Of a stretch of 64,000 bases of DNA, positions 29,010-37,800 are shown one piece after another. A model generated the notes under the pieces. The model was not told the DNA's origin and did not search any database. It saw only the letters and a list, made by a program, of their open reading frames with translations. Numbering within the stretch: position 1 is the stretch's first letter; each line of letters begins with the position of its first letter. The translations under genes were made by a program, and so were the position numbers. The stretch comes from Oleiphilus sp. (GTDB lineage Bacteria > Pseudomonadota > Gammaproteobacteria > Pseudomonadales > Oleiphilaceae). Location of the stretch: positions 186,001 to 250,000 of the forward strand of contig PZPK01000002.1 of assembly GCA_006212045.1 (NCBI GenBank), in the 5' to 3' direction.

Positions 29010-30032
29010 CTATTCATCCGAAACTATCTTGTTTAACCAATTTCGATCAATTCTTATTATCCGAAAAGGCATTTCCTCACCTTTAACGAATATGAAAATC
29101 TTAGAGAAAAATTTAGCCTTAATGTCGGCTGCAGCACCTTGACTAAAGCCTTGAGCTCCCCATAAAGCGACTACATTGGCAGGAAGATAGAAGCCAAATT
29201 TTAGATTTTGTTCTATGTCTAAAGACCAGTAATCAATGTTCCGTTTTTCGTAGTGAAACTTTGCAGTTCTAGAAAATTTAGTGCCTGAAATGCTCTCAAT
29301 TGCTTGGCTGTTCTCAGCAAATAGAAATAACAAATCGCCGCTTTCCAGAAGCCCAACAACGACAACTCTTTCAAACTCTAAGAATGCGTCATAGATTGTT
29401 TTGAATATAGAGTCAGTCCCCTCAATAAAGGCCTTACCTCTAGTGCTCGATTCGCCCTTCAAGAACATTAGCAGAGCATTCATATCTTGACGGGAAAACT
29501 GATTAACGTAAGTGCTCGTGATTTGATGGAATAAGTCGCATATATATGGGGGCAAAAACCACCGAATTGATAGAAGAGGAATCTTGTTATTTGCTGCAAA
29601 TTCAAATGCCGGTTTTGAAAATTCCTCTACCGAAGCCACTCCTACTTGATAATTGAAACGCTGCCTATTATCTATAGCTAGCGGACTTCTTCTATTATTC
29701 TTCCTTTTAACTAGCTGCTCTCTGGTAACAACTTCAAATTCGTTAATGTCATATCTCAAACCCAATGCATTTCGAATAACCGATAAGTCGGTTTTTCTGC
29801 TGTATGCCTTGCATTCGAAGTTGAGGCGAAATGGATAAGAAAAAGGCATCTGAATTGGAGGAGTAACCAAGACATCTGCATCATGAGCAGCCCCTTTTCC
29901 ATTGATCATTGTCAGGCCTGACTGATTGTATATAAGGAGACCATCTGGATTGACACGAGTGAAACCACAATTTAGAAGTAATCGTCTCACTATGAACTCA
30001 AGTAAACTGCCTTTTAATTTCGATGCACTCAT
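29010..30032 (-). CDS. Putative Mrr-like restriction endonuclease
   Basis: The first 130 residues of this 340-aa protein look like a PD-(D/E)XK nuclease fold: GSLLEFIVRRLLLNCGF (helix), AHDADVLVTPP (acidic D) and NFECKAY (the E-x-K pair) in the usual order and spacing of Mrr/HsdR-type domains. The C-terminal 200 residues are not recognised. As mobile-element cargo it may be a restriction or defence nuclease. The motif reading is direct; the function is inferred. Confidence 0.65.
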   Translation of the reverse strand: MSASKLKGSLLEFIVRRLLLNCGFTRVNPDGLLIYNQSGLTMINGKGAAHDADVLVTPPIQMPFSYPFRLNFECKAYSRKTDLSVIRNALGLRYDINEFEVVTREQLVKRKNNRRSPLAIDNRQRFNYQVGVASVEEFSKPAFEFAANNKIPLLSIRWFLPPYICDLFHQITSTYVNQFSRQDMNALLMFLKGESSTRGKAFIEGTDSIFKTIYDAFLEFERVVVVGLLESGDLLFLFAENSQAIESISGTKFSRTAKFHYEKRNIDYWSLDIEQNLKFGFYLPANVVALWGAQGFSQGAAADIKAKFFSKIFIFVKGEEMPFRIIRIDRNWLNKIVSDE

Positions 30033-30059
30033 ACGCCTACAATCTTCAGAGTTCGATGT

Positions 30060-30581
30060 TTAGCCATTCCTAGCCTTCCACAACTCATCAAGAAATGGTT
30101 CAAACTTAGAATTAACAATGGCTCCCGAATTTGCAGCCCCAAATGAAGATACAGAATACTCATCTATCTGCATCACCTTCATTTTAACGTCTTTGCCTCT
30201 AGCTACTTTTTCGAAGTCTGCGTAAGACATTACAAGTCGTCTTGTCGACCAGTTCCCATATTTCGTTAACGTACTCGCTTTAGAAATGTTCTCAATTATC
30301 TCTCCGTCAACATTAAACGCTACGCCCATCACATTCGTAACCCCGCTAACACCTACCTGCAAAAAAACAACGTCTGGGTGGTTTTGAGTCCATTCAAACC
30401 CCAATGTATGCCAACCCTCAGAAAGGCTAGAAGCTGCACTCACTGGCTCTTGCCTTACGATGACCGACCCATCGAATTGATCTTTTATGACCGTTACCGA
30501 AGGCGTCATTTTGTCATTCATCGAAGCACATGCAGTAAGAAATAATACTAAGAACGGCAGTAGTCTAAGTTGATTCTTCAT
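30060..30581 (-). CDS. Putative lipoprotein
   Basis: The 173-aa product starts at the ATG at 30581 behind GGAGAG. A hydrophobic signal (LRLLPFLVLFLTAC) ends in the lipobox LTAC, so Cys18 should be lipidated. The mature part has no recognised domain. It lies 27 bp upstream of the Mrr-like gene on the same strand and may be cotranscribed with it. Confidence 0.75.
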   Translation of the reverse strand: MKNQLRLLPFLVLFLTACASMNDKMTPSVTVIKDQFDGSVIVRQEPVSAASSLSEGWHTLGFEWTQNHPDVVFLQVGVSGVTNVMGVAFNVDGEIIENISKASTLTKYGNWSTRRLVMSYADFEKVARGKDVKMKVMQIDEYSVSSFGAANSGAIVNSKFEPFLDELWKARNG

Positions 30582-31022
30582 AAACTCTCCATGATGTTTA
30601 GTTTGTTTCAACGGCACAGCAACTCAACCAATGTATGTATCCCGCGGAAGAAAATAGCTGAACAGCCATCCAGAAAATTCTCCAACCTCTGGTTTAAGGC
30701 CAAGCATTCGTTACAACATTGGATTGAACACTAATCATTCGTTTAGAAAAGCGCAATAGGTCAAATGCCATTCATCATATGATTTTGCGCCTACTTATTA
30801 TGGGGCCCCTGGACATTGCAGATCGGAACGGGGCGCAGGGTGGCGCAGACATCGACATTTTTTTGTCTAAAAAGTCCAAGCCACCAGCACTAAAACCAAT
30901 CCTGTATTTGGCTATGTTTAAACAACTAGAACAAAAAACCGCTCATTTCCCGATTAGGAACCATCGTCCATCCTATATCACAACAGTAAAAAGGGGCCAA
31001 AGCCCCTCATCACAGCTCATTG
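30582..31022. other. Intergenic region inside the element
   Basis: About 440 bp hold no convincing gene. A 93-aa rightward frame (30779-31060) runs into the terminator and into the next gene's 3' end, and is not called. The only clear signal is the terminator at 30988-31006. Confidence 0.45.
30988..31006 (-). terminator. Terminator of the coiled-coil gene
   Basis: Read leftward, GGGGC-TTTG-GCCCC is followed by TTTTT. It lies 17 bp beyond the stop of the 287-aa coiled-coil gene. Confidence 0.85.
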
Positions 31023-31883
31023 CTAGCCAGCTTTTCTTGACTCAATCTCTTGCACTCTAAGTGCATCCATTTCCTTTTCGAGCCGCTCACTATCCATCGA
31101 AAGGGTAATATTCGACCGACCAAGTCCGGCAATTCGGCTAGCAGCCACAAATCGGTGGACAATGGGAGCCACCTTCTCTAATGCAACAATACACTTCCTT
31201 TCCTGCAGGCACATTTGAGCGCACTGGAAAGCACTTAGAGCCTCCTGATAAGCTTTATCGGAATCTCTTGCCTCTCTTGCCTTTGATTCAATTTTAGCCT
31301 CCAGCGACTTAATCCTTCGCTCTTGCATGTCGATCTCGTCAATCAGCTCTTGATGCTTCTTTTTCGTAGACGGCAACTGCTTACCTGCCTTCACTTCGTC
31401 TAAAATTGCTTGATCTAAAAACCTTTCCTGATTCGCGTTCGCCTCTTCCAACAGCTTACATGCTTCATCCCGCATAGACTCAACTTGCCTATGACTCTTC
31501 CTTGCCGTTTCCAGACAGGCCCATGTCGAACTCATTTCTTTTTGAGCTTTCTGTAGGTTCTTGTCCGCATCCAACACATTCTCAATTTCACTAAGTTCCT
31601 GCTTCTTACGCCTCCTACTTGAAACCGCTCTAGACAAAATCTCGCGAACAGACGCTAGTTCGCCGCTAGCCTCATCACGGTCTCTCAAGAGCACAGCACG
31701 TCGAGAATTAATAGAAGGTTCCGCCTGCATTTCGTAAGCGCTTTCCTTGTCCTCTAACAATTCCAAACGCCGCTTCTCTTCGCCTTCGAGGGAAACGATT
31801 TTATCGTTCAGACCTTGTATCTCAGCCTTCAGCTCTTTTGCTTCGGCAGTCATTTCTTTAATCGTTCTAAAATTCGTTTGCAT
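31023..31883 (-). CDS. Cytoplasmic coiled-coil protein, function unknown
   Basis: The 286-aa product is almost wholly heptad-rich (many Glu, Lys, Leu and Ala residues from about 10 to 215), with a short C-terminal segment containing VAPIVHRFVAASRIAGLGRS. No signal peptide or membrane segment. I start at the ATG at 31883 with AGGAA six bases upstream. No family is recognised. It is separated from the small regulatory genes by about 315 bp and has its own terminator. Confidence 0.7.
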   Translation of the reverse strand: MQTNFRTIKEMTAEAKELKAEIQGLNDKIVSLEGEEKRRLELLEDKESAYEMQAEPSINSRRAVLLRDRDEASGELASVREILSRAVSSRRRKKQELSEIENVLDADKNLQKAQKEMSSTWACLETARKSHRQVESMRDEACKLLEEANANQERFLDQAILDEVKAGKQLPSTKKKHQELIDEIDMQERRIKSLEAKIESKAREARDSDKAYQEALSAFQCAQMCLQERKCIVALEKVAPIVHRFVAASRIAGLGRSNITLSMDSERLEKEMDALRVQEIESRKAG

Positions 31884-32198
31884 AATAATTCCTGTCAATA
31901 ATTAACTAAGTCTTTACTGAAACCTGTTTTGGAACCTGGCTTCCGCTTTCGAACGCAATGAAGAAAGCCTCCACCAGGCCGTGGACAGATAGTTAGTGAG
32001 GTATTTGCCCCTCCACGTTATCCAAGGGACAAATTCTTTAAATACCCTGCCATGTGGTTTGCTTGCCGTTATTCCCGCAGCCCTTTTGTGCCATGGCTTT
32101 TAGCGCCTTGCAGGGTGTTTTATTACTGGCATCAGCATTAGCATTAGCCTGAGCATTAACTGAAGCAATAACCAGGGGACTGTGAACGCGAATAGATT
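31884..32198. other. Intergenic region inside the element
   Basis: About 315 bp without a supported gene. A short repetitive stretch (GCATTAGCATTAGCCTGAGCATTA, 32133-32156) is a degenerate 6-bp repeat that suggests the remains of a coding or regulatory segment. The promoter of the coiled-coil gene should be here. Confidence 0.4.
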
Positions 32199-32657
32199 TC
32201 ATTTCACCGCCCCCACCAGTTCCTCAATTACGCTGTACTGCAGCGGTTCAGGAATTGGCCTCTGGTCATATCCATTAGTCACTGTCTTGACCTTAGCCCG
32301 AACCAACACATTGTTGAGCGCTGTCATTGGTATGCGATCCAATCGGCCTATCTGCTTCGGAATGACTGAATAAAACTCTCTAACAAAGTCACTCTTGCGA
32401 CCTGCCCTGAACTTCCCATTCTTTCCAGCTTTTCCAAGCATTCTGGAAATGTTGTAGTAGCGGGGAAGACGCTTTCCAAAGTGCTCGCCCATGGTTGCAA
32501 CCTTGAACCACAAGACTAATTTGTGCCCTCTGTGCAAAAACCTTGTCTCGTAGCAGTCAAAACCGACTTCATACTCACCAGGTGGCAGAAGGGGAAGTTC
32601 ATCCCCATCTAACTGAAAATCCCCCTTCGACTCGACAACTTTTAGCTCAGCCACCAT
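32199..32657 (-). CDS. Element-encoded protein of unknown function
   Basis: The 152-aa protein starts at the ATG at 32657, with GCGGAGGTG as ribosome-binding site formed by the 3' end of the upstream gene. It has a basic centre (LGKAGKNGKFRAGRKSDFVREFY). I do not recognise a family. Its place in the tight string AlpA-like, 107-aa gene, this gene suggests a role in the element's own maintenance or replication rather than cargo. Confidence 0.7.
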   Translation of the reverse strand: MVAELKVVESKGDFQLDGDELPLLPPGEYEVGFDCYETRFLHRGHKLVLWFKVATMGEHFGKRLPRYYNISRMLGKAGKNGKFRAGRKSDFVREFYSVIPKQIGRLDRIPMTALNNVLVRAKVKTVTNGYDQRPIPEPLQYSVIEELVGAVK

Positions 32658-32659
32658 TG

Positions 32660-32983
32660 CTACACCTCCGCGATTCCGACTAGTTCCCACAAGTGCACAT
32701 GGGAAAGGTCTCCGAACCGATTCTTAAGCCGTGCTTCAGGCAAATAGTTGCGAATTAACAAACCGTTTTGTCGAAGCTGGGACTGCATTAGAATGACCGC
32801 GTCAGAAACGTTCCCGCATTGGCACTCATGCGCTATCTGGCCCGTTGTGGCCTTTCGAATACAAACGAGGAACATCAACACACGCTTGCAGCGCGGCGGC
32901 AGCCCTACGACCGCCTTTCGCGCTCGCTCTTCAATTAACTTTTGAGCTGGATAAGAAATGCCACACAGCTTACTTGCTTGCAT
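32660..32983 (-). CDS. Small element-encoded protein, possible winged-helix
   Basis: The 107-aa product starts at the ATG at 32983, inside the end of the AlpA-like gene (overlap 14 bp). The central region PPRCKRVLMFLVCIRKATTGQIAHECQ followed by a paired helix-strand pattern could form a winged helix, as in element-encoded DNA-binding proteins. This is weak inference; no family is recognised. Confidence 0.6.
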   Translation of the reverse strand: MQASKLCGISYPAQKLIEERARKAVVGLPPRCKRVLMFLVCIRKATTGQIAHECQCGNVSDAVILMQSQLRQNGLLIRNYLPEARLKNRFGDLSHVHLWELVGIAEV

Positions 32984-33164
32984 CGTCGTCCCCTTGCTGA
33001 AGAGCAACGATTGCATCAACTGGCCATGCTAAACGACCATGAATGCGGATTGGCTTGATTGGGCCTGTATCTAGGCAAGCCCATTTTCGTAAAGTTTGTG
33101 GAGACCGGTTTAAGGCATGAGCCGCCTCATTGGTCGAAAGATAATGCTTGATTTGATCTTGCAT
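32970..33164 (-). CDS. AlpA/excisionase-like DNA-binding protein
   Basis: This 64-aa protein is a single helix-turn-helix of the MerR/AlpA kind: YLSTNEAAHALNRSPQTLRKWA, then RIHGRLAWPVDAIVALQ. Such proteins act as excisionases or activators of the integrase in tRNA-integrating elements. It heads the three-gene leftward string. Confidence 0.82.
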   Translation of the reverse strand: MQDQIKHYLSTNEAAHALNRSPQTLRKWACLDTGPIKPIRIHGRLAWPVDAIVALQQGDDDASK

Positions 33165-33288
33165 GAATTCACCTCAATGGAACGATGGATAGCGGTATTG
33201 CCAGCCATTGAGGAGAATTGTGGAGCTTTGCCGAGGGACAAATAATGGTGGTTTTTAGAAGATTCCTACAAAAACCACTTGATTAGAG

Positions 33289-34014
33289 CTAATAATATTC
33301 TTTAATTCGATCTCGGACATGGGTTGCATCGACTTCAGTTTCAGGAAACAAAACATTTGCCAAGTCGGCGATACGATCATAATTTGGCTGTGAACATATT
33401 TTTTTTGCCTCACGATAGAAGGCCCTGACAAAGAAATTCACCCTGCTGTACTGAGCATTTGGCGAACCCAGGTGACCGGAATTTAGAGCCTCTGAATATG
33501 CCCACTCTTTCAAGTGAAAGAGGAGTTCTGTCAATGTTGGCATGGCAAATAGATAATGATCCAAATCTAATACGAATGCCATGCCGGGATTTTCACGAAC
33601 CTTTTCACTCTCGATACAAGTTGCAGCTTTTAAACATGCTTTCTCTAAATACTCATAAGGTAAAAGGTTCCAAAGCTTTCCGGAAAGCCCAAGCTCTTTC
33701 GCCAGCTTATCCACTTTATCTATAGCCTTGGTAAAATCATCAGCTTTTTTCTGCTTCTGCCGGAGAGGAATCGCAAGCTGAGGATCACTTTCGAAATCAA
33801 CATAAGAATCGAAACAGGTCTTAAAAACCCAGCGATAACATTCTTCATCCGACTCGAACTCCTTTCGATATTTCTTCCAAAACTTATCTAAACTTGCTGC
33901 TGTAGCAAAACGTGTAATGAACATGCGAGGAAAGCCCGTCGCACTCTGCCCAGAACAACGAAGGGTTTTCTTGTGTCTGTCCCTGAGAAACTGGGGAACC
34001 CAATCTGGATACAT
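33289..34014 (-). CDS. Element-encoded protein of unknown function
   Basis: The 241-aa product starts at the ATG at 34014, preceded by GAGGTG eight bases upstream; an upstream TTG is less likely. It is soluble, with a helical middle (KADDFTKAIDKVDKLAKELGLS). No family is recognised. It sits between the AlpA-like gene and the integrase with gaps of about 125-130 bp on each side. Confidence 0.7.
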   Translation of the reverse strand: MYPDWVPQFLRDRHKKTLRCSGQSATGFPRMFITRFATAASLDKFWKKYRKEFESDEECYRWVFKTCFDSYVDFESDPQLAIPLRQKQKKADDFTKAIDKVDKLAKELGLSGKLWNLLPYEYLEKACLKAATCIESEKVRENPGMAFVLDLDHYLFAMPTLTELLFHLKEWAYSEALNSGHLGSPNAQYSRVNFFVRAFYREAKKICSQPNYDRIADLANVLFPETEVDATHVRDRIKEYY

Positions 34015-34143
34015 TCTTTCGCACCTCTGCGAACCTAAGCAATGAACCAAACCTGGCTGGATAGGTACGCCAGCTTTTCAGGAGCTACCCTAGGCTTGGT
34101 TAAACAGGCCAGACCTTGCTGGCGTGCAGGAGATTAGATAACA

Positions 34144-35445
34144 CTACGAGACAACTTTTAACCCTTCCGTTTGGTCATCATAATCAAAATACACTCCTGC
34201 TTGTTCCAATATCCATTTCTCGTACTTGGTATGCCAAACCGCCAACAACTCAAGTGGTCGGTTTATATAATGTCTTTCTGCCGTAGCATTGGGAGCATGC
34301 CCCTGTATTTGAGCCACAATTCCCGAAGGCATCTCAACCCACTCCGCCAAGCTCGCGAAGGTTCTACGTAAGCCATGCAAGGTAACATGATGCAGGCCAG
34401 CTTTTTCCAGAGCCCGGTTGTGAGCAATACGAGGCTCTGCAATGCGCCCTGACTGCGATCCAACACTAGAAAACACCCACTCATTTCTTCTTGGCAAAGA
34501 TTCAATACACGCCTTCAGATAAGGTGTTAACGGTATCTTTCTGCCTTCCTCATGCACTTTATCCTTAACCCAAATACTTGACCACCTGAAATCCACATCA
34601 GACCATTTGAGCGCAGCAATTTCCCCCCTTCTTGCACCCGTCAATATCAGAGCCTGAAGGTAAACACTCTGTACTGGATTGCTGAGTGAACGAACAGCCT
34701 CAAACCAATCTTTCATGTGGGCTCGCTCAAGCACATCAAACTTTTTACTTTTTCGAGCAGGAACCTTTTTACGTAGATCTTTATTTTCTACTGCGAGGGG
34801 ATCTATAAGAAATGCATAATCTGGAGATTGATAACACCAGCGCCAAAATGCTCGAAACAGCTCGAAACCCTGTCGCGCGTTATTTGCTCTGGATTTGGCT
34901 TCGCTTTCCTGCCAGGCTTTGAGCCTTTCAGCATTTACTTCTGACATACGCAAAGACAAAAGCGGATATAAGACACCGCGAACAGTCAAACCTTTCCCAC
35001 GCTTCTTCTTTTCGCCACCTTTGCCAGATAGATTGAGATGGTCTTGGTAATGCCTCTCGCCCCATACCTTGGCATGCAATTTCAGATAATCCGCCCAAGC
35101 ATCAGAAACAAGCAGTTGCTTTTTCTTTTCTTCGACTCTCACGGCCACTGCTTTTGCTTCATTTTCTTTTTTAATTTGCCTTGGATCGAAACCCTTGTTG
35201 ATCTGAGATTTCAGCTCATTAGCTTCAGCTCTTGCATCGTCAATCTTAACTGCATCAAAGGCACCTATGGTGATTCGAATAGTATTCCCACCAAGGCTGC
35301 TTTCAAAAACGTATGACTTTTTTCCAGCCTTAGTGACGCGAAGACCAAGATTAGTTGAAACAGAATCCCAATAGATTGTTTGGCTTTTTCCTGGCTCGCA
35401 CTCGTACTTGTTAAGCCGAGGAACCGTAAATTTTTCTCTACGCAT
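34144..35445 (-). CDS. int: Tyrosine recombinase (integrase)
   Basis: The 433-aa enzyme integrates and excises the element at tRNA-fMet. The N-terminal part (SVSTNLGLRVTKAGKKSYVF) is the arm-binding DUF4102-like domain; the catalytic domain has Arg in TGARRGEIAALKWSDVD, His-x-x-Arg in HGLRRTFASLAEW, His in QGHAPNATAERHY and the nucleophile Tyr in RHYINRP. I start at the ATG at 35445, where the conserved N-terminus begins. The gene is 177 bp from the right attachment repeat, reading away from it. Confidence 0.93.
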   Translation of the reverse strand: MRREKFTVPRLNKYECEPGKSQTIYWDSVSTNLGLRVTKAGKKSYVFESSLGGNTIRITIGAFDAVKIDDARAEANELKSQINKGFDPRQIKKENEAKAVAVRVEEKKKQLLVSDAWADYLKLHAKVWGERHYQDHLNLSGKGGEKKKRGKGLTVRGVLYPLLSLRMSEVNAERLKAWQESEAKSRANNARQGFELFRAFWRWCYQSPDYAFLIDPLAVENKDLRKKVPARKSKKFDVLERAHMKDWFEAVRSLSNPVQSVYLQALILTGARRGEIAALKWSDVDFRWSSIWVKDKVHEEGRKIPLTPYLKACIESLPRRNEWVFSSVGSQSGRIAEPRIAHNRALEKAGLHHVTLHGLRRTFASLAEWVEMPSGIVAQIQGHAPNATAERHYINRPLELLAVWHTKYEKWILEQAGVYFDYDDQTEGLKVVS

Positions 35446-35476
35446 CACAGTCTTCCCAAAATTCAGCCCAAACCCT

Positions 35477-35497
35477 GTGTAGGGTCCATGTAGGGCC
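35477..35497 (+). promoter_or_regulatory. Putative integrase arm-type sites, right end
   Basis: GTGTAGGGTC (35477-35486) and ATGTAGGGCC (35488-35497) repeat at an 11-bp interval, matching the pair at 26664-26684 in sequence, phase and orientation. They lie upstream of the integrase start, where they could also autoregulate it. Confidence 0.5.
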
Positions 35498-35621
35498 AGA
35501 CTAGCATTTTCCGGGAACAAAAAGGAATACCGAAAACCGATAGAAATATTTTATATCATTGTTTTTATTTGTTTTAATTGAAATATTCAACACTTGGGAA
35601 CCAAGATAAATTGAGCATTTT

Positions 35622-35672
35622 TCGGGCTCATAACCCGAAGGTCGTCGGTTCAAATCCGGCCCCCGCTACCAA
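35622..35672 (+). repeat. attR: 51-bp direct repeat of the tRNA-fMet 3' end
   Basis: Perfect copy of 26558-26608. It lacks the 5' half of a tRNA and is not a functional tRNA gene. Confidence 0.95.
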
Positions 35673-35680
35673 CAAAAAGA

Positions 35681-35715
35681 AAGCGAAATCAATAACTTAT
35701 TGGTTTCGCTTTTTT
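35681..35715 (+). terminator. Terminator just beyond attR
   Basis: AAGCGAAATCAATAA-C-TTATTGGTTTCGCTT forms a long, nearly perfect stem followed by TTTTT. It is probably the ancestral terminator of tRNA-fMet, displaced by the insertion. Confidence 0.8.
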
Positions 35716-35927
35716 AATTTCTAAGCCTCAAAAATCTGTTGTGACAGGTTGTGACGATTTTTGTGACAAACTATCAAGCGGCTTAATTAGGCTTTCAGTC
35801 GAGTCGATAACAAAACACTCTTTAATAAGCTCTTAAGTTAGTCGCACTTATTAAACCCCAGCACACTCGTTGCGTAAAAAACACACTCAAGTTAGCCTAT
35901 AAGTAAAACAACTATACTTTTTTCAAT

Positions 35928-37799
35928 ATGGATTTCCCTACCTATAAGCAACTTGTAAAAGCCCTGACGATTGGTAAAAAACTGCCTGACTCGACCTATA
36001 TTCACCAATCTGCGTTTGACCAAATTGATCAAAAGCTATCAGGATTTACACTACGAATAGCGAAGGCATTGAAAATTGATGAAGGCGCATGGAATATCGC
36101 TAAGTTTTATCGTAACGACTTTAGAATATCCCTCCTACATTACCCACGCTTCGATACCTTTGCATACCCTGAGTTGGAGACGAGCTATACAATCGACCTT
36201 CATAAACTGACATTGCGACCAGCCTCATATGCTGAGTCTCAGAACCCCCCTATTCTTCACAGAAAAGAAGCGTTTTTATTACCAAGTGACCCTCGAGTTG
36301 GAGCATTTAGTAAGAAAACACAAGAAGGAGAGCAGATAGGTCTATATGAAAATACTCGCTCTATTGGATTTAGAAATAACTGGCTTCGTTTAATTCGTAG
36401 TAAGGGCTTCGTACTTGACGAAGCTGGAAATTTACAGCGCCTGGAAACGGTAAAACCAACCTTGGAGTTGGAGACGGGCCAAGACCAAATTGATCGACAC
36501 AAGACGGCGATTGATCGATCCCATCTTTCCAAACCAATGCAACTAATTGCCCGCCATGGTTATTTTGAAGGCGAATTCAGTGTCTTAGACTATGGCTGCG
36601 GTAAAGGCGATGACGTGCGCGAGTTAGAAGCACATGGTATAGACATCATCGGCTGGGATCCCGTACACGCCCCTGAAGTCGATATCGAAAAAAGTGACAT
36701 TGTAAATTTAGGTTTTGTTCTAAATGTAATTGAAGATCGCGAGGAGCGAGACCAGACACTAAAAAGAGCGTGGTCATACTCTAAGAAGTTACTTGTTGCA
36801 TCTGTAATGATCGCGGGCGAAAGCGTTATTGCGAAGTTTAAACCATATAAAGATGGCGTACTAACTTCACGAAACACCTTTCAAAAATACTATGCGCAGT
36901 CAGAGTTCAAATACTACCTAGAATCCACGCTCGACGAAGAGGTTATCCCAATAGGACAAGGTATATTTGCCATTTTTAAGGACAAGCAAGAGCAGCAAAA
37001 ATTTCTCCTCGAGCGACAACACATCAAGCGTGCCTGGAAACAAAAATCTGTTCGAGAAGTTGTCGCTGTATCGGCAAAACCTGTAGATAAAAACTTGGTA
37101 TTAAAAAACGAAGCACTATTCCAAGATTTCTGGAATACCGCACTTGATTTAGGACGCATTCCTGCAAATGACGAATTTGATTTCTCTGAAGAATTACGAC
37201 GTATATCGGGCTCCCATGCAAAGGCTTTTAAAGCGCTCACTGAGTTTTATGGAGAGGAGGAATTCCAAAGAGCTGCCAGCAAACGCAGAGACGACCTCAT
37301 CGTTTACTTCGCCCTAGGACTATTCGCAAAACGGCAAACGCAATCAAAAATGCCAAATAGTTTAAAGCGCGATACTAAGACTTTCTTTACAAATATCACC
37401 AATGCAATTGACGAAGCACGCGCAGTGTTATTTTCAGTAGGCGATCCAGCAGTCATTGAGGATGCAGCAATTGCCGCTTACGCAGATTTTAAATGTGGTG
37501 AGTTTAACAAAGGCCACAGCTACGTGTTTCGTAAAGAATTGCTGTCGGAAGCCCCAAAAGAGCTGCGGATATACGTCGGCTGCGCAACACAGCTCTATGG
37601 TGACTTGGATGACATACAACTCATCAAAGTCCACTTTAACTCAGGCAAAGTCAGTCTCATGGGATACAAGCACTGGGATTCAGACACTCCACTCTTGATT
37701 GAGCGTATCAAAATTAAGATGCGTGAGCAGGATGTCGATTTTTTTGATTATGTCGGGGAATTTAGGCCAGTGCCACTAGAAAATAAGGCCATATTCTAA
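35928..37799 (+). CDS. DNA phosphorothioation-associated putative methyltransferase
   Basis: The 623-aa protein matches, from memory, the family named dnd_rel_methyl, found beside DNA-phosphorothioation genes. The S-adenosylmethionine motif VLDYGCGKGDDVREL lies at about residue 218, and the N-terminal 190 residues (YKQLVKALTIGKKLPDSTYIH) are specific to the family. Its role in these loci is not established; it may modify DNA or a nucleotide. It converges on the SspE-like gene with 1 bp between the stops. A weak -10 (TATACT, 35914-35919) precedes the ATG. Confidence 0.85.
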   Translation: MDFPTYKQLVKALTIGKKLPDSTYIHQSAFDQIDQKLSGFTLRIAKALKIDEGAWNIAKFYRNDFRISLLHYPRFDTFAYPELETSYTIDLHKLTLRPASYAESQNPPILHRKEAFLLPSDPRVGAFSKKTQEGEQIGLYENTRSIGFRNNWLRLIRSKGFVLDEAGNLQRLETVKPTLELETGQDQIDRHKTAIDRSHLSKPMQLIARHGYFEGEFSVLDYGCGKGDDVRELEAHGIDIIGWDPVHAPEVDIEKSDIVNLGFVLNVIEDREERDQTLKRAWSYSKKLLVASVMIAGESVIAKFKPYKDGVLTSRNTFQKYYAQSEFKYYLESTLDEEVIPIGQGIFAIFKDKQEQQKFLLERQHIKRAWKQKSVREVVAVSAKPVDKNLVLKNEALFQDFWNTALDLGRIPANDEFDFSEELRRISGSHAKAFKALTEFYGEEEFQRAASKRRDDLIVYFALGLFAKRQTQSKMPNSLKRDTKTFFTNITNAIDEARAVLFSVGDPAVIEDAAIAAYADFKCGEFNKGHSYVFRKELLSEAPKELRIYVGCATQLYGDLDDIQLIKVHFNSGKVSLMGYKHWDSDTPLLIERIKIKMREQDVDFFDYVGEFRPVPLENKAIF

Positions 37800-37800
37800 A

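Larger units (their letters stand above)
26609..35672. mobile_element. 9.1-kb integrative element in tRNA-fMet
   Basis: The element is bounded by a 51-bp perfect direct repeat of the tRNA 3' end. It contains a tyrosine recombinase adjacent to the right end, an AlpA-type regulator, and paired arm-site-like repeats near both ends. Cargo comprises a two-TM protein, a DUF2971 protein, a Mrr-like putative nuclease, a lipoprotein, a coiled-coil protein and three unknowns. No relaxase, type IV secretion, capsid or portal gene is visible, so it is probably mobilised by a helper phage or conjugative element, or is a satellite. Confidence 0.88.

Noticed and set aside
30779-31060. 93-aa rightward open frame in the element
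   Set aside because: It crosses a terminator and the 3' end of the opposing gene, and has no ribosome-binding site.
35622-35672. Second tRNA-Met gene
   Set aside because: Only the 3' 50 bases of the tRNA are present; it is the right attachment repeat.
26609-35672. Prophage or conjugative element
   Set aside because: No capsid, terminase, portal, tail, relaxase or type IV secretion genes are visible.
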